Source: Pseudomonadota bacterium (lineage in GTDB: Bacteria; Pseudomonadota; Alphaproteobacteria; Azospirillales; Azospirillaceae). From it: a DNA stretch of 64,000 bases. Shown in pieces: positions 1-8,234 of this stretch (position 1 is its first letter; each line of letters begins with the position of its first letter). The stretch spans positions 10,491 to 74,490 of the forward strand of contig JAFAFA010000141.1 of the NCBI GenBank assembly GCA_023423695.1, written 5' to 3'. The notes below the pieces were generated by a model that made no database searches, was not told where the DNA came from, and saw nothing but the letters and a program-made list of their open reading frames with translations. A program made the translations under genes and the position numbers.

Positions 1-924
1 GAATCCGTCGAGGCGGTCGGCAGCGCCATCGAGGCCGGCATCGACAAGCTGGTCCTGACGGGATCGGCCGGCACCGGCCGGGCGGTGGCGGAACGGCTCG
101 CCCGCCATCTGGTGCCCTCGACCATGGAGCTGTCGGGCAACGACGCCGTTTTCGTGCTGCCGGGTGCCGATGTGGAGGAGGTCGCCCGCGCCTTGTCCTT
201 CGGCCTGCGGCTCAACGGCTCCGCCACCTGCATCGCGCCCCGGCGGGTCTTCGTGCCGCTCGAATTGGCGGCTGGTATGGAAAAGGCGGTTGCGCGCCAT
301 GCGGCCTCCATCCCACCGGCCCCGGTTCCGGCACCGACCATGCGCCGGCTCGTCGCCCTGGCACGGGATGCTGTGGCGGACGGCGCCCGTCCGCTCTCCG
401 GCCTGCCGGAAGAGCGCGGGACCGGGATGGCGCCGCTGGTGCTGGCCGACGCACGGCCGGAGATGACGCTGCTGCGCGAGGAGTTGTTCGCCCCCATCCT
501 GTCGCTGGTGCCGGTGCGCGACATGGAGGAGGCGCTGGCCGGCGCGGCGCTCAGCCCCTACGCGCTGGGTGCCTCTGTCTTCGGACCCGAGAAGGAGGCA
601 CGGGAGCTGGCCCTGCGGCTGGATGCCGGGACGGTGACGGTCAACGACCTGATCGTGCCCACCGCCGACCCTCGCCTGCCCTTCGGCGGACGCCATGCCA
701 GCGGCTGGGGCGTCACCCGCGGGGCGGAAGGACTACTGGAGATGACGCAGGTGAAGGCCGTCTGCGTTCGCACCGGCCGGCAGCGGCCGCATTTCGACCC
801 GCCGCGCGACGGCGACGACGCGCTGATGCTGGCGGCGCTGCGCCTGCTCCATGGCGGCCCCGGCACCCGCGCCGGGGCCCTGCGGCGGCTGGTCCAGGCG
901 GTGCGCCGCCGCCTTCGGTCATAA
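1..924 (+). CDS. Aldehyde dehydrogenase family protein, 5' end outside window
   Basis: The frame is open from base 1, so the N-terminus lies outside the window; about 307 C-terminal residues remain. They contain the NAD-binding TGSAGTGR segment, the ELSGND stretch that corresponds to the ELGGK/E catalytic-glutamate region, and NGSATCIAPRR, which carries the catalytic cysteine. LREELFAPIL and LPFGGRHASGWG are typical late ALDH motifs. It should oxidise an aldehyde to an acid with NAD(P)+. Substrate cannot be read from the sequence. The Arg-rich tail (AVRRRLRS) after the usual ALDH end is unremarkable. Proximity to a methylotrophy island does not prove a C1 role. Confidence 0.85.
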   Translation, partial: ESVEAVGSAIEAGIDKLVLTGSAGTGRAVAERLARHLVPSTMELSGNDAVFVLPGADVEEVARALSFGLRLNGSATCIAPRRVFVPLELAAGMEKAVARHAASIPPAPVPAPTMRRLVALARDAVADGARPLSGLPEERGTGMAPLVLADARPEMTLLREELFAPILSLVPVRDMEEALAGAALSPYALGASVFGPEKEARELALRLDAGTVTVNDLIVPTADPRLPFGGRHASGWGVTRGAEGLLEMTQVKAVCVRTGRQRPHFDPPRDGDDALMLAALRLLHGGPGTRAGALRRLVQAVRRRLRS

Positions 925-965
925 CGACAACCTGCCAATACCAGAACTGATGGACCGCCTTGCCG

Positions 966-1427
966 ATGCTTACCCTGATCCTCGCCTTTCTGATCGGCGC
1001 CGTCGCCGGTTCGCGCACTCTCCTCGCCCCGGCGGCGGTCAGCTGGGCCGCCTATGCCGGCTGGCTGGACGTGTCCGGCAGCTGGCTGTTCTTCCTGGGG
1101 GAACCCGTGTCGCCCTGGGTCTTCACCGCGATGGCGGTGGTTGAGCTGATCGTCGACAAGCTGCCCACCACCCCCAGCCGCAAGCTGCCCTTCCCGTTCG
1201 CCAGCCGCATCGTCGGAGGGGCCATAGCGGGTGCCGCCATCGGAGCCGACGCGGGATTCTGGATCGGCGGACTGGTCGCCGGCGGCATCGGGGCAGTTGC
1301 GGGGACGCTTCTCGGCTATGCGGCCCGGATGCGCATGGCCGCCGCCTTCGGCCGCGACCGACCGGCCGCCCTGCTGGAGGATGCCGTCGCGCTGGCCGCC
1401 GCCGTCCTGATCGTGGCGGCGGCCTGA
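966..1427 (+). CDS. DUF4126 family membrane protein
   Basis: This 153-residue protein is hydrophobic throughout, with a first membrane segment at the N-terminus (LTLILAFLIGAVAGSRTLLAPAAVSWAAY), glycine-rich helices (IVGGAIAGAAIGADAGFWIGGLVAGG split by small residues) and a final alanine-rich helix. The GSRTLLAPA and VDKLP motifs fit the DUF4126 family, inner-membrane proteins of unknown function. ATG at 966 was chosen; a TTG two codons upstream is possible. It lies 41 bases after the ALDH gene on the same strand and could be cotranscribed. Confidence 0.7.
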   Translation: MLTLILAFLIGAVAGSRTLLAPAAVSWAAYAGWLDVSGSWLFFLGEPVSPWVFTAMAVVELIVDKLPTTPSRKLPFPFASRIVGGAIAGAAIGADAGFWIGGLVAGGIGAVAGTLLGYAARMRMAAAFGRDRPAALLEDAVALAAAVLIVAAA

Positions 1428-1437
1428 CGCCGAAAAC

Positions 1438-2619
1438 TTACACCCGCTCGAAGACCGCGGCGATGCCCTGGCCGCCGCCGATGCACATGGTCACCAGGGC
1501 ATAACGGCCGCCGATGCGGTGCAGCTCGTGGATGGCCTTGACCGTGATGATGGCACCGGTCGCGCCCACCGGATGGCCGAGCGAGATGCCCGAACCGTTA
1601 GGGTTCACCTTGGCCGGGTCGAAATCCAGCTCGCGGATCACCGCGCAGGCCTGGGCGGCGAAGGCCTCGTTGGATTCGATAACATCCATGTCGGCGACCG
1701 AAAGGCCGGTGCGCTCCAGCACCTTGCGGGTCGCCGGGACCGGGCCGATGCCCATGTAGTCGGGCTCGACACCGGCATGGGCATAGCCGACCAGACGGGC
1801 CAACGGCTTCAGCCCCAGCACCTGGGCGCGGCGGGCGTCGGCCAGCACAACGGCGGCGGCGCCGTCATTGAGTCCGGAGGCGTTGCCGGCGGTGACCGAC
1901 CCGTCCTTCTTGAAGACCGGCTTCATCTTCGCCAAGCCTTCCGGGGTCACGTCGCCGCGGACATGCTCGTCGGTGTCGAAGACGATGGTGCCCTTGCGCG
2001 ACGGGATCTCGACCGGGACGATCTGATCCTTGAAGCGGCCCTCGGCGATGGCGCGGGCGGCGCGGCGCTGGCTTTCCGCCGCCAGGGCGTCCTGCGCCTC
2101 GCGGTCGATGCCGTAGCGGGCGGCGACATTCTCGGCAGTGACGCCCATGTGAATCTTCTGCCACGGATCGTGCAGGATTCCGTTCATGTAGTCGACCAGT
2201 GCCCCGTCGCCGAGCCGGGTGCCCCAGCGGGCGCTGGGAACGAAATAGGGGCCTCGGCTCATCGATTCCGCGCCGCCGCCGATGGCGATCTCGCAGTCGC
2301 CGAGCGCGATGGACTGCGCCGCCGAGACGATGGCCTGCAGGCCCGAGCCGCAGAGCCGGTTGACGTTAAAGGCCGGGACCTCGATCGGGATGCCGGCGTC
2401 GATGGCGGCGACGCGGCTGAGATAGGCGTCGTTTGTCTCGGTCGGGATGACGTTGCCCATCACCACATGGCCGATGGCATCGGCGCCGGCGCCGGAGCGC
2501 TCCAGCGCCGCCTTGACGGCCACGGTGGCGAGCCGGGTCAGCGGCACATCCTTCAGCGTGCCGCCGAAGCCGCCGATGGCGGTGCGGGCGGCGCCGACGA
2601 TGACGATGTCGTTCTGCAT
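1438..2619 (-). CDS. Acetyl-CoA acetyltransferase (thiolase)
   Basis: A 393-residue thiolase, the usual length. The nucleophilic cysteine is C90 in NRLCGSGLQAI; the later GHPVGATGA histidine and CIGGGQG cysteine motifs are present, so the active site is complete. Thiolases of this type interconvert two acetyl-CoA and acetoacetyl-CoA, or cleave 3-ketoacyl-CoA. It follows an enoyl-CoA hydratase gene by about 30 bases on the same strand, which suggests a small fatty or organic acid catabolic operon rather than a PHB operon (no phaB or phaC nearby). ATG 2619 was chosen; an in-frame GTG at 2631 is possible and neither has a strong ribosome-binding site. Confidence 0.9.
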   Translation of the reverse strand: MQNDIVIVGAARTAIGGFGGTLKDVPLTRLATVAVKAALERSGAGADAIGHVVMGNVIPTETNDAYLSRVAAIDAGIPIEVPAFNVNRLCGSGLQAIVSAAQSIALGDCEIAIGGGAESMSRGPYFVPSARWGTRLGDGALVDYMNGILHDPWQKIHMGVTAENVAARYGIDREAQDALAAESQRRAARAIAEGRFKDQIVPVEIPSRKGTIVFDTDEHVRGDVTPEGLAKMKPVFKKDGSVTAGNASGLNDGAAAVVLADARRAQVLGLKPLARLVGYAHAGVEPDYMGIGPVPATRKVLERTGLSVADMDVIESNEAFAAQACAVIRELDFDPAKVNPNGSGISLGHPVGATGAIITVKAIHELHRIGGRYALVTMCIGGGQGIAAVFERV

Positions 2620-2651
2620 GGTTGGGTCCACTTCTCGGGCGGAGGGGAGGA

Positions 2652-3455
2652 TCAGCGGCCGGTGAAGTCCGGCCGGCGCTTGGCGGTGAAGGCGGCGATG
2701 CCCTCTCGGAAATCGGCGGTGGCGGCGGTGGCGAGGAAGCGGTCGCGCTCGGCGTCCAGCTGTCCGTCCAACGTCCGGTCGAAGGACTGCCGCATCAGGT
2801 GGCGGATGCCGGCATAGGACACGGTCGGCCCGGCGGCGAGCCGTTCGGCCAGCTTCGTCGTCTCCGCCGCCAGATCGGCGGCCGGCACCACCCGGTTGAC
2901 CAGCCCGATGCGCAGAGCCTCCGCGGCGTCGATCACGTCGGACAGCATCGCCAGCTCCATGGCGCGGCGCAGCCCGACCAGACGCGGCAGATGGAAGCTG
3001 CCCGACCCGTCCGGCGTGGCGCCGATGCGGGCATAGGCCATGGTGAACTTGGCGTCGTCCGCGGCGATGCAGAGATCGGCGGCGGTGGCGAGGCTCATGC
3101 CCGCGCCCGCCACCGGACCATGCACTGAGGCCAGCACCGGCACATCCAGCCGGTCGAGGATACGCACCGCCTCGTGCAGGTGGGCGATGATGGCGCCGGC
3201 CACCACGGGGGCGGCGGCGGGATCGTCGTTGAAGCGGCCGACATCCCCGCCCGCCATGAAGCCGCGGCCATTGCCGGCGATGACCAGCACCCGTGTCGGA
3301 CCTTGTCGGCCTTCATCCGCCACGCTGCGGCAGGCGTCCAGCAGGGCGGCGGCGGTGGGCTCGTCCAGCGCGTTCAGCACGGTGGGGCGGTTCAGCCGGA
3401 TCCAGGACACGGCACCCTCGCGGGTGAGAAGGACCGGCGGGGCGGTGTCGGACAT
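2652..3455 (-). CDS. Enoyl-CoA hydratase/isomerase family protein
   Basis: A 267-residue crotonase-fold protein. It has the N-terminal LNRPTVLNALD strand, the oxyanion-hole segment AGNGRGFMAGGDV, and SVHGPVAGAGMSLATAADLCIA, the second half of the active site. The C-terminus AFTAKRRPDFTGR is typical of the family. It hydrates enoyl-CoA or isomerises related thioesters; the substrate cannot be assigned. It is the first gene of a two-gene unit with the thiolase, and a TetR-style palindrome lies about 40 bases upstream of its start. Confidence 0.85.
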   Translation of the reverse strand: MSDTAPPVLLTREGAVSWIRLNRPTVLNALDEPTAAALLDACRSVADEGRQGPTRVLVIAGNGRGFMAGGDVGRFNDDPAAAPVVAGAIIAHLHEAVRILDRLDVPVLASVHGPVAGAGMSLATAADLCIAADDAKFTMAYARIGATPDGSGSFHLPRLVGLRRAMELAMLSDVIDAAEALRIGLVNRVVPAADLAAETTKLAERLAAGPTVSYAGIRHLMRQSFDRTLDGQLDAERDRFLATAATADFREGIAAFTAKRRPDFTGR

Positions 3456-3494
3456 GATGGCGTCTCCCGGACATCTACTGCAAGGAAGGTATGT

Positions 3495-3506
3495 TACCGG
3501 ACGGTA
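3495..3506. promoter_or_regulatory. Candidate operator palindrome upstream of the enoyl-CoA hydratase gene
   Basis: TACCG-GA-CGGTA is an inverted repeat of 5-base arms with a 2-base spacer, 39 bases upstream of the start at 3455. Short palindromes of this form are typical of TetR-family operators controlling acyl-CoA catabolic genes. No TetR gene is in the window, so the regulator is unknown. Confidence 0.35.
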
Positions 3507-3717
3507 TGCAATGTCAACGGTCAGGTTGCCCCAATGGTAAGCCGCGCATCACGATGGCGGACCAAATCCGGGACTTGGCTGTTGGACATCAGGCCGAGGC
3601 ACGGCTGAAAAGGCACGAGCCCCTTCCTGGAACAGCAGAGTGGAGTCCCGTCATGCATCATCGCCTCCTGACCGGTTTACCGGCCATCAAGCGCTGACGG
3701 CGGACGGGAGATACGGC

Positions 3718-4965
3718 ATGCCATCGGTTGCGCGTTCGGTCGCCTCGCTGCTGCTCGGCGTGGCCTTCCTGATGCTGGGCAACGGCGCCCTGTCCACCCT
3801 GATCGGGCTGCGGCTGTCGGCGACGGAGTCCGGCCCGACGGCGGTCGGGCTGATCACGGCGGCCTTCTATGCCGGGCTGACGCTGGGATCCCTGTATGCC
3901 CACCGCGTCATAGCCCGCGTCGGCCATATCCGGTCCTTCTCCGCCTTCGCCTCCATCGTCTCGGTGGCGGCGCTGGCCCATGCGCTGTTCGTCGACGTGC
4001 CGCTCTGGGCCTTGTTGCGGCTGGCGCAGGGCTTCTGCATGGCCGGTCTCTACATGTGCATCGAAAGCTGGCTGAACGGCACCGCCACGAACGAGAGCCG
4101 CGGGCAGATGCTGTCGGCCTACATGGTGACGCTGTACGGCGCGTCGGGCATCGGACAGCAGCTTCTGCGGCTGGACGACGAGGCCGGGGTGCGGATTTTC
4201 ATGATCGTGTCGATCCTGCTGTCGCTGGCCCTGGTGCCGGTGGCCCTGACGCGGACCACGCCGCCGCAGCTGCCGAAGGTCTCCTCCTTCGGCGTGCGGC
4301 GGCTCTATGAGAGTTCGCCGCTGGGGGTGGCCGGCGTCTTCATCAGCGGGGCGATCACCGGGTCGATCTATGGGCTGGCGCCTGTGTTCGGCGCGGCTTC
4401 CAGCTTCGGGGTGTCGGGAACGGCGCTGTTCATGTCGGCGCTGATCCTGGGCGGCATGGCCCTGCAATGGCCGCTCGGCCGGCTGTCCGACCGGTTCGAC
4501 CGCCGGACGGTGATCATCGGCCTGTCGGCCGCGCTGTCGCTGACCAGCCTCGGGATGATCGCCGCCGCCGGATTGGACCAGCCGCTGGCCCTGATGCTGG
4601 TGGCGCCGCTGTTCGGCGGCCTGTCCTTCACGCTCTATCCGGTCTGCCTCGCCCACACCAACGACTATGTGCGGCGGGAGGATCTGGTGTCGGCCAGCGG
4701 CGGCCTGATCCTCGCCAATTCCATCGGCGCCATCATCGGGCCGCCGGTGGCGTCGGCGATGATGACCGCCGGCGGGCCGCAGGGGCTGTTCGCCTTCATC
4801 ACCGGCGGCGCGCTCTGCGCCACGCTTTATGGCCTGTGGCGCACCCGCGTCCGACCGCCCCTGCCGGCAGAGGCGCAGGCCGCCTTCCGCCCCCTGCCCC
4901 AGACCACGCCGACGGTCGGCCCGCTGGACCCCTTGAGTCCGTTGAAGCCGCCGCTGCCGCAGTAG
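3718..4965 (+). CDS. MFS transporter, YcaD-like
   Basis: A 415-residue major facilitator protein with about twelve membrane segments. Family cues are the first helix LLLGVAFLMLGNGALSTLIG, ESWLN (a hallmark of the YcaD-type group) and the GRLSDRFDRR loop between helices 8 and 9, the second copy of the MFS motif A. ATG 3718 was chosen because CGGGAG precedes it. A proline-rich tail (PLDPLSPLKPPLPQ) follows the last helix. Substrate is unknown. Confidence 0.8.
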   Translation: MPSVARSVASLLLGVAFLMLGNGALSTLIGLRLSATESGPTAVGLITAAFYAGLTLGSLYAHRVIARVGHIRSFSAFASIVSVAALAHALFVDVPLWALLRLAQGFCMAGLYMCIESWLNGTATNESRGQMLSAYMVTLYGASGIGQQLLRLDDEAGVRIFMIVSILLSLALVPVALTRTTPPQLPKVSSFGVRRLYESSPLGVAGVFISGAITGSIYGLAPVFGAASSFGVSGTALFMSALILGGMALQWPLGRLSDRFDRRTVIIGLSAALSLTSLGMIAAAGLDQPLALMLVAPLFGGLSFTLYPVCLAHTNDYVRREDLVSASGGLILANSIGAIIGPPVASAMMTAGGPQGLFAFITGGALCATLYGLWRTRVRPPLPAEAQAAFRPLPQTTPTVGPLDPLSPLKPPLPQ

Positions 4966-5059
4966 GCGGTCCCGGACGATCGCCGGCCGAAAGCAATCTT
5001 GTTTCATCCTGTGCGATAGAAGCCGTTAAGGAGTTTGGGGTAAGCTTCCGGCCGGTGGA

Positions 5060-5674
5060 ATGCTGACTGGTGGTTGCATGCCGTTTCCGCAGAGGCCGTC
5101 GCCGCAGGACGCGGTGCCGCAGAGCCTGGCCGACGACAGCTTCGGGGAGCTGGTCCGGTCGGTCGCGCAGCAGCGCGACCGCACGGCCTTTGCCGCCCTG
5201 TTCCGCCAGTTCGCCCCCCGCATCCTGCACTATTGCCAGAAGCTCGGCGCCGACCGCGGCGCGGCGGAGGAACTGGTCCAGGAGGTCATGCTGACGGTGT
5301 GGCTGAAGGCCGACAGCTATGATCCGGCCCAGGCGACGGTCGGCACCTGGATCTTCACCATCGCCCGCAACCGCCGCATCGACCGCCTGCGCAAGGAGAC
5401 GCGCCCGGCCCCGGATATGGACGATCCGGCGATGACGCCCGTGTCACAGGCGACGCCGGAGGAGGCCGCACAGCTGGTGCAGAGCAGCCGGCAGCTGCAC
5501 GGCGCGCTCGAGACGCTGGCGCCCAACCAATCCGAGGTGCTGCGGCGTTCGTATTTCCTGGAACAGACCCACGAGGAGATCGCGGTGGAGACCGACGTTC
5601 CCCTGGGGACGGTGAAGACACGGCTGCGCTTGGCTCTCGGCCATCTGAAGCGCAGCATGAAGGACACAGCATGA
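5060..5674 (+). CDS. rpoE: RNA polymerase ECF sigma factor, RpoE/ChrR type
   Basis: A 204-residue group 4 sigma factor. Region 2 is seen in ALFRQFAPRILHYCQKLG through EELVQEVMLTVWLKA and GTWIFTIARNRRIDRLRK; region 4 is seen in LAPNQSEVLRRSYF, HEEIAVETDVPLGTVKTRL. It stops 10 bases before a ChrR-type anti-sigma factor, the arrangement of the singlet-oxygen response pair of Rhodobacter and Azospirillum. It probably directs photo-oxidative stress genes, and is held inactive by ChrR. Start could be ATG 5060 or ATG 5078; both have a weak GGTGG-like site. Confidence 0.85.
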   Translation: MLTGGCMPFPQRPSPQDAVPQSLADDSFGELVRSVAQQRDRTAFAALFRQFAPRILHYCQKLGADRGAAEELVQEVMLTVWLKADSYDPAQATVGTWIFTIARNRRIDRLRKETRPAPDMDDPAMTPVSQATPEEAAQLVQSSRQLHGALETLAPNQSEVLRRSYFLEQTHEEIAVETDVPLGTVKTRLRLALGHLKRSMKDTA

Positions 5675-5684
5675 AGGACCGGGC

Positions 5685-6377
5685 GTGACGCTTCCCCACC
5701 ATCATCCGGACGATCAGCTTCTGATCGGCTATGCCAGCGGGCAGGAACGGGCGGGCAAGTCGCTGCTGGTGGCGACCCACCTCGCCTATTGCCCGGACTG
5801 CCGCCGACGCGTCGCGGCGTTCGAGGCACTGTGCGGAAGCTGGTTCGAGGAACTGCCCGGCGAGGCTGCCACCGATCTGGATGGGCTACTCGACCGGATG
5901 GACGGGCTGCTGGCCGCCCCGCCGGCATCGGCGGACAAATCCGCGGGGGAGTCGGCTCCGCGCCCGTCCGAAACCGCCGGGCAACCGGCCGGCCGGCTGG
6001 TGCCGGAACCGTTGCGCAGTTGGCTGCCGGAGGCGATCGACAGCCCGGTGGATTGTGGCTCCTGGACGGAATTGTCGCCGGGCGTCTGGCTGTCGGCGTG
6101 GCAGCGGACGCTGTCCGGCACGAACATCTGCCTGCTGCGGATGGCGCAGGATGCGCCGGTCCCGGCACACCGGCACACGGCCGACGAACTCCTGCTGGTG
6201 CTGCGCGGCGCCTTCAGCGACGAGTACGGCCACTATGCGCTGGGCGATGTCGCCCACTACGTCGCCCCCACCGACCACCATGCCCGCGGCGCCAGCGAGG
6301 AAGACTGCATCTGCCTGTTCCTGCTGGACGGCGATCTGATCTTCCTCGATGGCGGGGAGGAACGGCGGGCGGGCTGA
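5685..6377 (+). CDS. chrR: ChrR-type anti-sigma factor with cupin domain
   Basis: A 230-residue protein with an N-terminal zinc anti-sigma domain (H32, C36, C39 in THLAYCPDC, plus N-terminal histidines) and a C-terminal cupin domain (PAHRHTADELLLVLRG and later APTDHHARG, giving the metal-binding His and Glu residues). In ChrR the first domain binds RpoE and the second senses the oxidant signal. A variable linker of roughly residues 70-110 joins them. The GTG start follows the sigma gene by 10 bases, so they are almost certainly cotranscribed. Confidence 0.88.
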   Translation: MTLPHHHPDDQLLIGYASGQERAGKSLLVATHLAYCPDCRRRVAAFEALCGSWFEELPGEAATDLDGLLDRMDGLLAAPPASADKSAGESAPRPSETAGQPAGRLVPEPLRSWLPEAIDSPVDCGSWTELSPGVWLSAWQRTLSGTNICLLRMAQDAPVPAHRHTADELLLVLRGAFSDEYGHYALGDVAHYVAPTDHHARGASEEDCICLFLLDGDLIFLDGGEERRAG

Positions 6378-6401
6378 CCGCCGCCCGCCCTGTTTCCCGC
6401 C

Positions 6402-6683
6402 CTATTCCACGAGGTCGGCGTAGTCGGAATGGCGCTTGATGTAGCCGTCGATGAAGGAGCAGAGCGGCAGCGCCTTCTTTCCCTGGGCGCGGACATCCTC
6501 CAGGGCACCCTTCGCCAAGGCCGACCCGACGCCCTTGCCGGACATGCTTTCCGGCACGTGGGTGTGGGTGAAGACGATTTTGCCGTCCCGCAGCTCATAC
6601 TCCGCCACCGCGGTGGCGCCGTCGATGGTCAGCTCGTACCGGTTGAGCTGTTCATTGTTCCGCACGGTTTCAGTCACGCTCAT
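6402..6683 (-). CDS. Small GNAT-fold N-acetyltransferase, YidJ-like
   Basis: A 93-residue protein with the short acetyltransferase fold: YELTIDGATAVAEYELRDGKIVFTH strands, then ESMSGKGVGSALAKGAL, which is the acetyl-CoA pyrophosphate-binding loop (GKGVGS). It ends CSFIDGYIKRHSDYADLV, characteristic of this small GNAT family. Substrate is unknown. It is convergent with chrR. Confidence 0.85.
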   Translation of the reverse strand: MSVTETVRNNEQLNRYELTIDGATAVAEYELRDGKIVFTHTHVPESMSGKGVGSALAKGALEDVRAQGKKALPLCSFIDGYIKRHSDYADLVE

Positions 6684-6737
6684 GGGAGTCCCGCCCTTTC
6701 CTGTCCACTCGTTCGATGACCAACGAATGCCCGAACC

Positions 6738-7523
6738 TCAGCCGACCATCAAGGATTCCGCCCCGTCGATCCAGACCGGCGTGCCGCTGATGTGCTTTGC
6801 CCGCTCCGACGCCAGGAACAGGGCGAGTTCCGCCACATCGAAGCTGTCGCCTGATTTCCCGTCGGTCAGGGGCACCTTGCCCTCGGGATACTCGATAGGA
6901 ACCCTCAGGGACTCCAGATTGCGGGACTGGGTGTTGTCGGGGATTTCCGTATCGATGATGCCGGGACAGATGGCGTTGACACGGATACGGTCCTTCGCCA
7001 GTTCCAGCGCCAGCATCTTCACCATGGCGACCTGGGCGGCCTTGGTGCAGGAATAGGCGGTGGCGCCGGTGTTGCTGAACACCCGCGTGCCGTTGATCGA
7101 TGCCGTGACGATCACCGACCCGCCGCCCGCCTTCTTCAGATGCGGAACGGCATGGTGCAGCGTCAGGTAGGTGCCGCGCAGGTTGGTGTTGATGGTCCGG
7201 TCCCATTCCTCCGGCGTCAGCTCGTCGATGGCGGCCCAGACGCCGTTGATGCCGGCATTGGCGAAGACGATGTCGATCCGCCCATACTCCGCCGCCAGCC
7301 GGTCCACCGCCTGCCGCATCGCCGCGTCGTCGCCGACATCGGCGGTCAGCGCCAGCGCCTTGCCGCCGGCGGCGGTGATCTCCTCGGCGGTCTTGCGGAT
7401 CTCGTCCTCGGTGCGGCTCAGCACCCCGACGCTGGCGCCGGCCTTGGCGAACAACACTGCGGACGCCTTGCCGATCCCCGACCCGGCGCCGGTGACGAGC
7501 GCGACCTTCCCCGACAACTCCAT
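6738..7523 (-). CDS. Short-chain dehydrogenase/reductase
   Basis: A 261-residue SDR. It has the nucleotide-binding GAGSGIGK loop, the FANAGINGVWA segment (NAG motif), the SINGTRVFS catalytic serine region and the YSCTKAA catalytic Tyr/Lys pair. The C-terminal HISGTPVWIDGAESL matches classical SDRs. It is probably an NAD(P)-dependent alcohol or ketone oxidoreductase. ATG 7523 was chosen because it starts the MELSGKVALVTG strand; an upstream in-frame extension lacks similarity. Whether it serves the propanol/acetone pathway 50 kb away is unknown. Confidence 0.85.
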   Translation of the reverse strand: MELSGKVALVTGAGSGIGKASAVLFAKAGASVGVLSRTEDEIRKTAEEITAAGGKALALTADVGDDAAMRQAVDRLAAEYGRIDIVFANAGINGVWAAIDELTPEEWDRTINTNLRGTYLTLHHAVPHLKKAGGGSVIVTASINGTRVFSNTGATAYSCTKAAQVAMVKMLALELAKDRIRVNAICPGIIDTEIPDNTQSRNLESLRVPIEYPEGKVPLTDGKSGDSFDVAELALFLASERAKHISGTPVWIDGAESLMVG

Positions 7524-7839
7524 GACCTTCGGCTCCAAGCAAGACAGAGAGACGGGAAAGCCAACCGTGCGTCCGGCGGTTCGGTTCCCGTCTTCCGCCC
7601 GTGTCATAGGGCGACGCGATAATGATCGGGAGGGAGAAGCGCAGCAGACCGAGCGCGAACGATCACCGCTTCGAGACATAGGGTGTGGTTCCAATGTTCA
7701 TGCACACATGCGGTGCCATACGTCAGAGGTCTTGACTCGGACGCTCTGCCTGTTGTGCACTGCAGCATAACCATGAAATGAACCCGAACGGCGGAGGTCA
7801 AACGGGGTCGCCCGCAACATTCCTGACTCTGGAGATGTC
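7524..7839. other. Intergenic region between SDR and small conserved gene
   Basis: Divergent 316-base gap. It should hold promoters for the SDR (minus) and the small gene at 7840 (plus). A TTGACT lies at about 7732, but no good -10 follows at the right spacing. No RNA gene or repeat was recognised. Confidence 0.4.
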
Positions 7840-8034
7840 ATGATCGAGTTGCTCTTCGTGGTCTGCCTCGTGTCCAGCCCCGACCGCTGCACCGTCGAAC
7901 GCCCGTCGTTCCAGGAGCCCTTCGCCAACGTGATGGCCTGTTCGCGCACAGGCATGTTCCGCGCGGCGGAATGGGCGGAACAGCACCCGAAATACACCGT
8001 CCGCCGCTGGAAGTGCGAGCCGCGTCAGGTCTGA
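7840..8034 (+). CDS. Small conserved protein of unknown function
   Basis: A 64-residue protein, MIELLFVVCLVSSPDRC at the start and AEWAEQHPKYTVRRWKC near the end. The spacing of cysteines and the terminal W-x-C resembles a family of small alphaproteobacterial proteins of unknown function. CTGGAG eight bases before the ATG supports the start. The hydrophobic first ten residues are too short for a clear signal peptide. Function unknown. Confidence 0.6.
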   Translation: MIELLFVVCLVSSPDRCTVERPSFQEPFANVMACSRTGMFRAAEWAEQHPKYTVRRWKCEPRQV

Positions 8035-8096
8035 CCCCGCGGGCGCACCTCTTCCCGGATAGCGCTTTCCAAGCCGCCCCCGCTTACCCGCACACC

Positions 8097-8128
8097 CACT
8101 CCGAAGGAGGCCCCCCTCCTTTGGAGTG
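8097..8128. other. Strong hairpin, 14-bp stem
   Basis: CACTCCGAAGGAGG pairs with CCTCCTTTGGAGTG across a CCCC loop, with a single mismatch that is a G-U wobble in RNA. No T-run follows on either strand, so it is not a classic terminator. It sits in the 200 bases between the genes at 7840 and 8235, just before a second stem-loop. Confidence 0.6.
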
Positions 8129-8139
8129 GACGGGTTCAA

Positions 8140-8178
8140 TCCGCATCGGTGATTGTTGTCCGTGCAAATCACTGCGGA
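8140..8178. other. Second stem-loop upstream of secreted protein gene
   Basis: TCCGCA...GTGATTG pairs with CAAATCACTGCGGA, with a 3-base TCG bulge and a 9-base loop. With the hairpin at 8097-8128 it makes a structured leader candidate about 60 bases before the ATG at 8235. Confidence 0.45.
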
Positions 8179-8234
8179 TCGACGGTCGCGGCCCACCGGC
8201 TGCGCCCTGTGGGCAAGAGGGGGGAATTCCGGGC

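Noticed and set aside
8097..8128. Classic rho-independent terminator
   Set aside because: The hairpin is strong, but no T-run follows on either strand.
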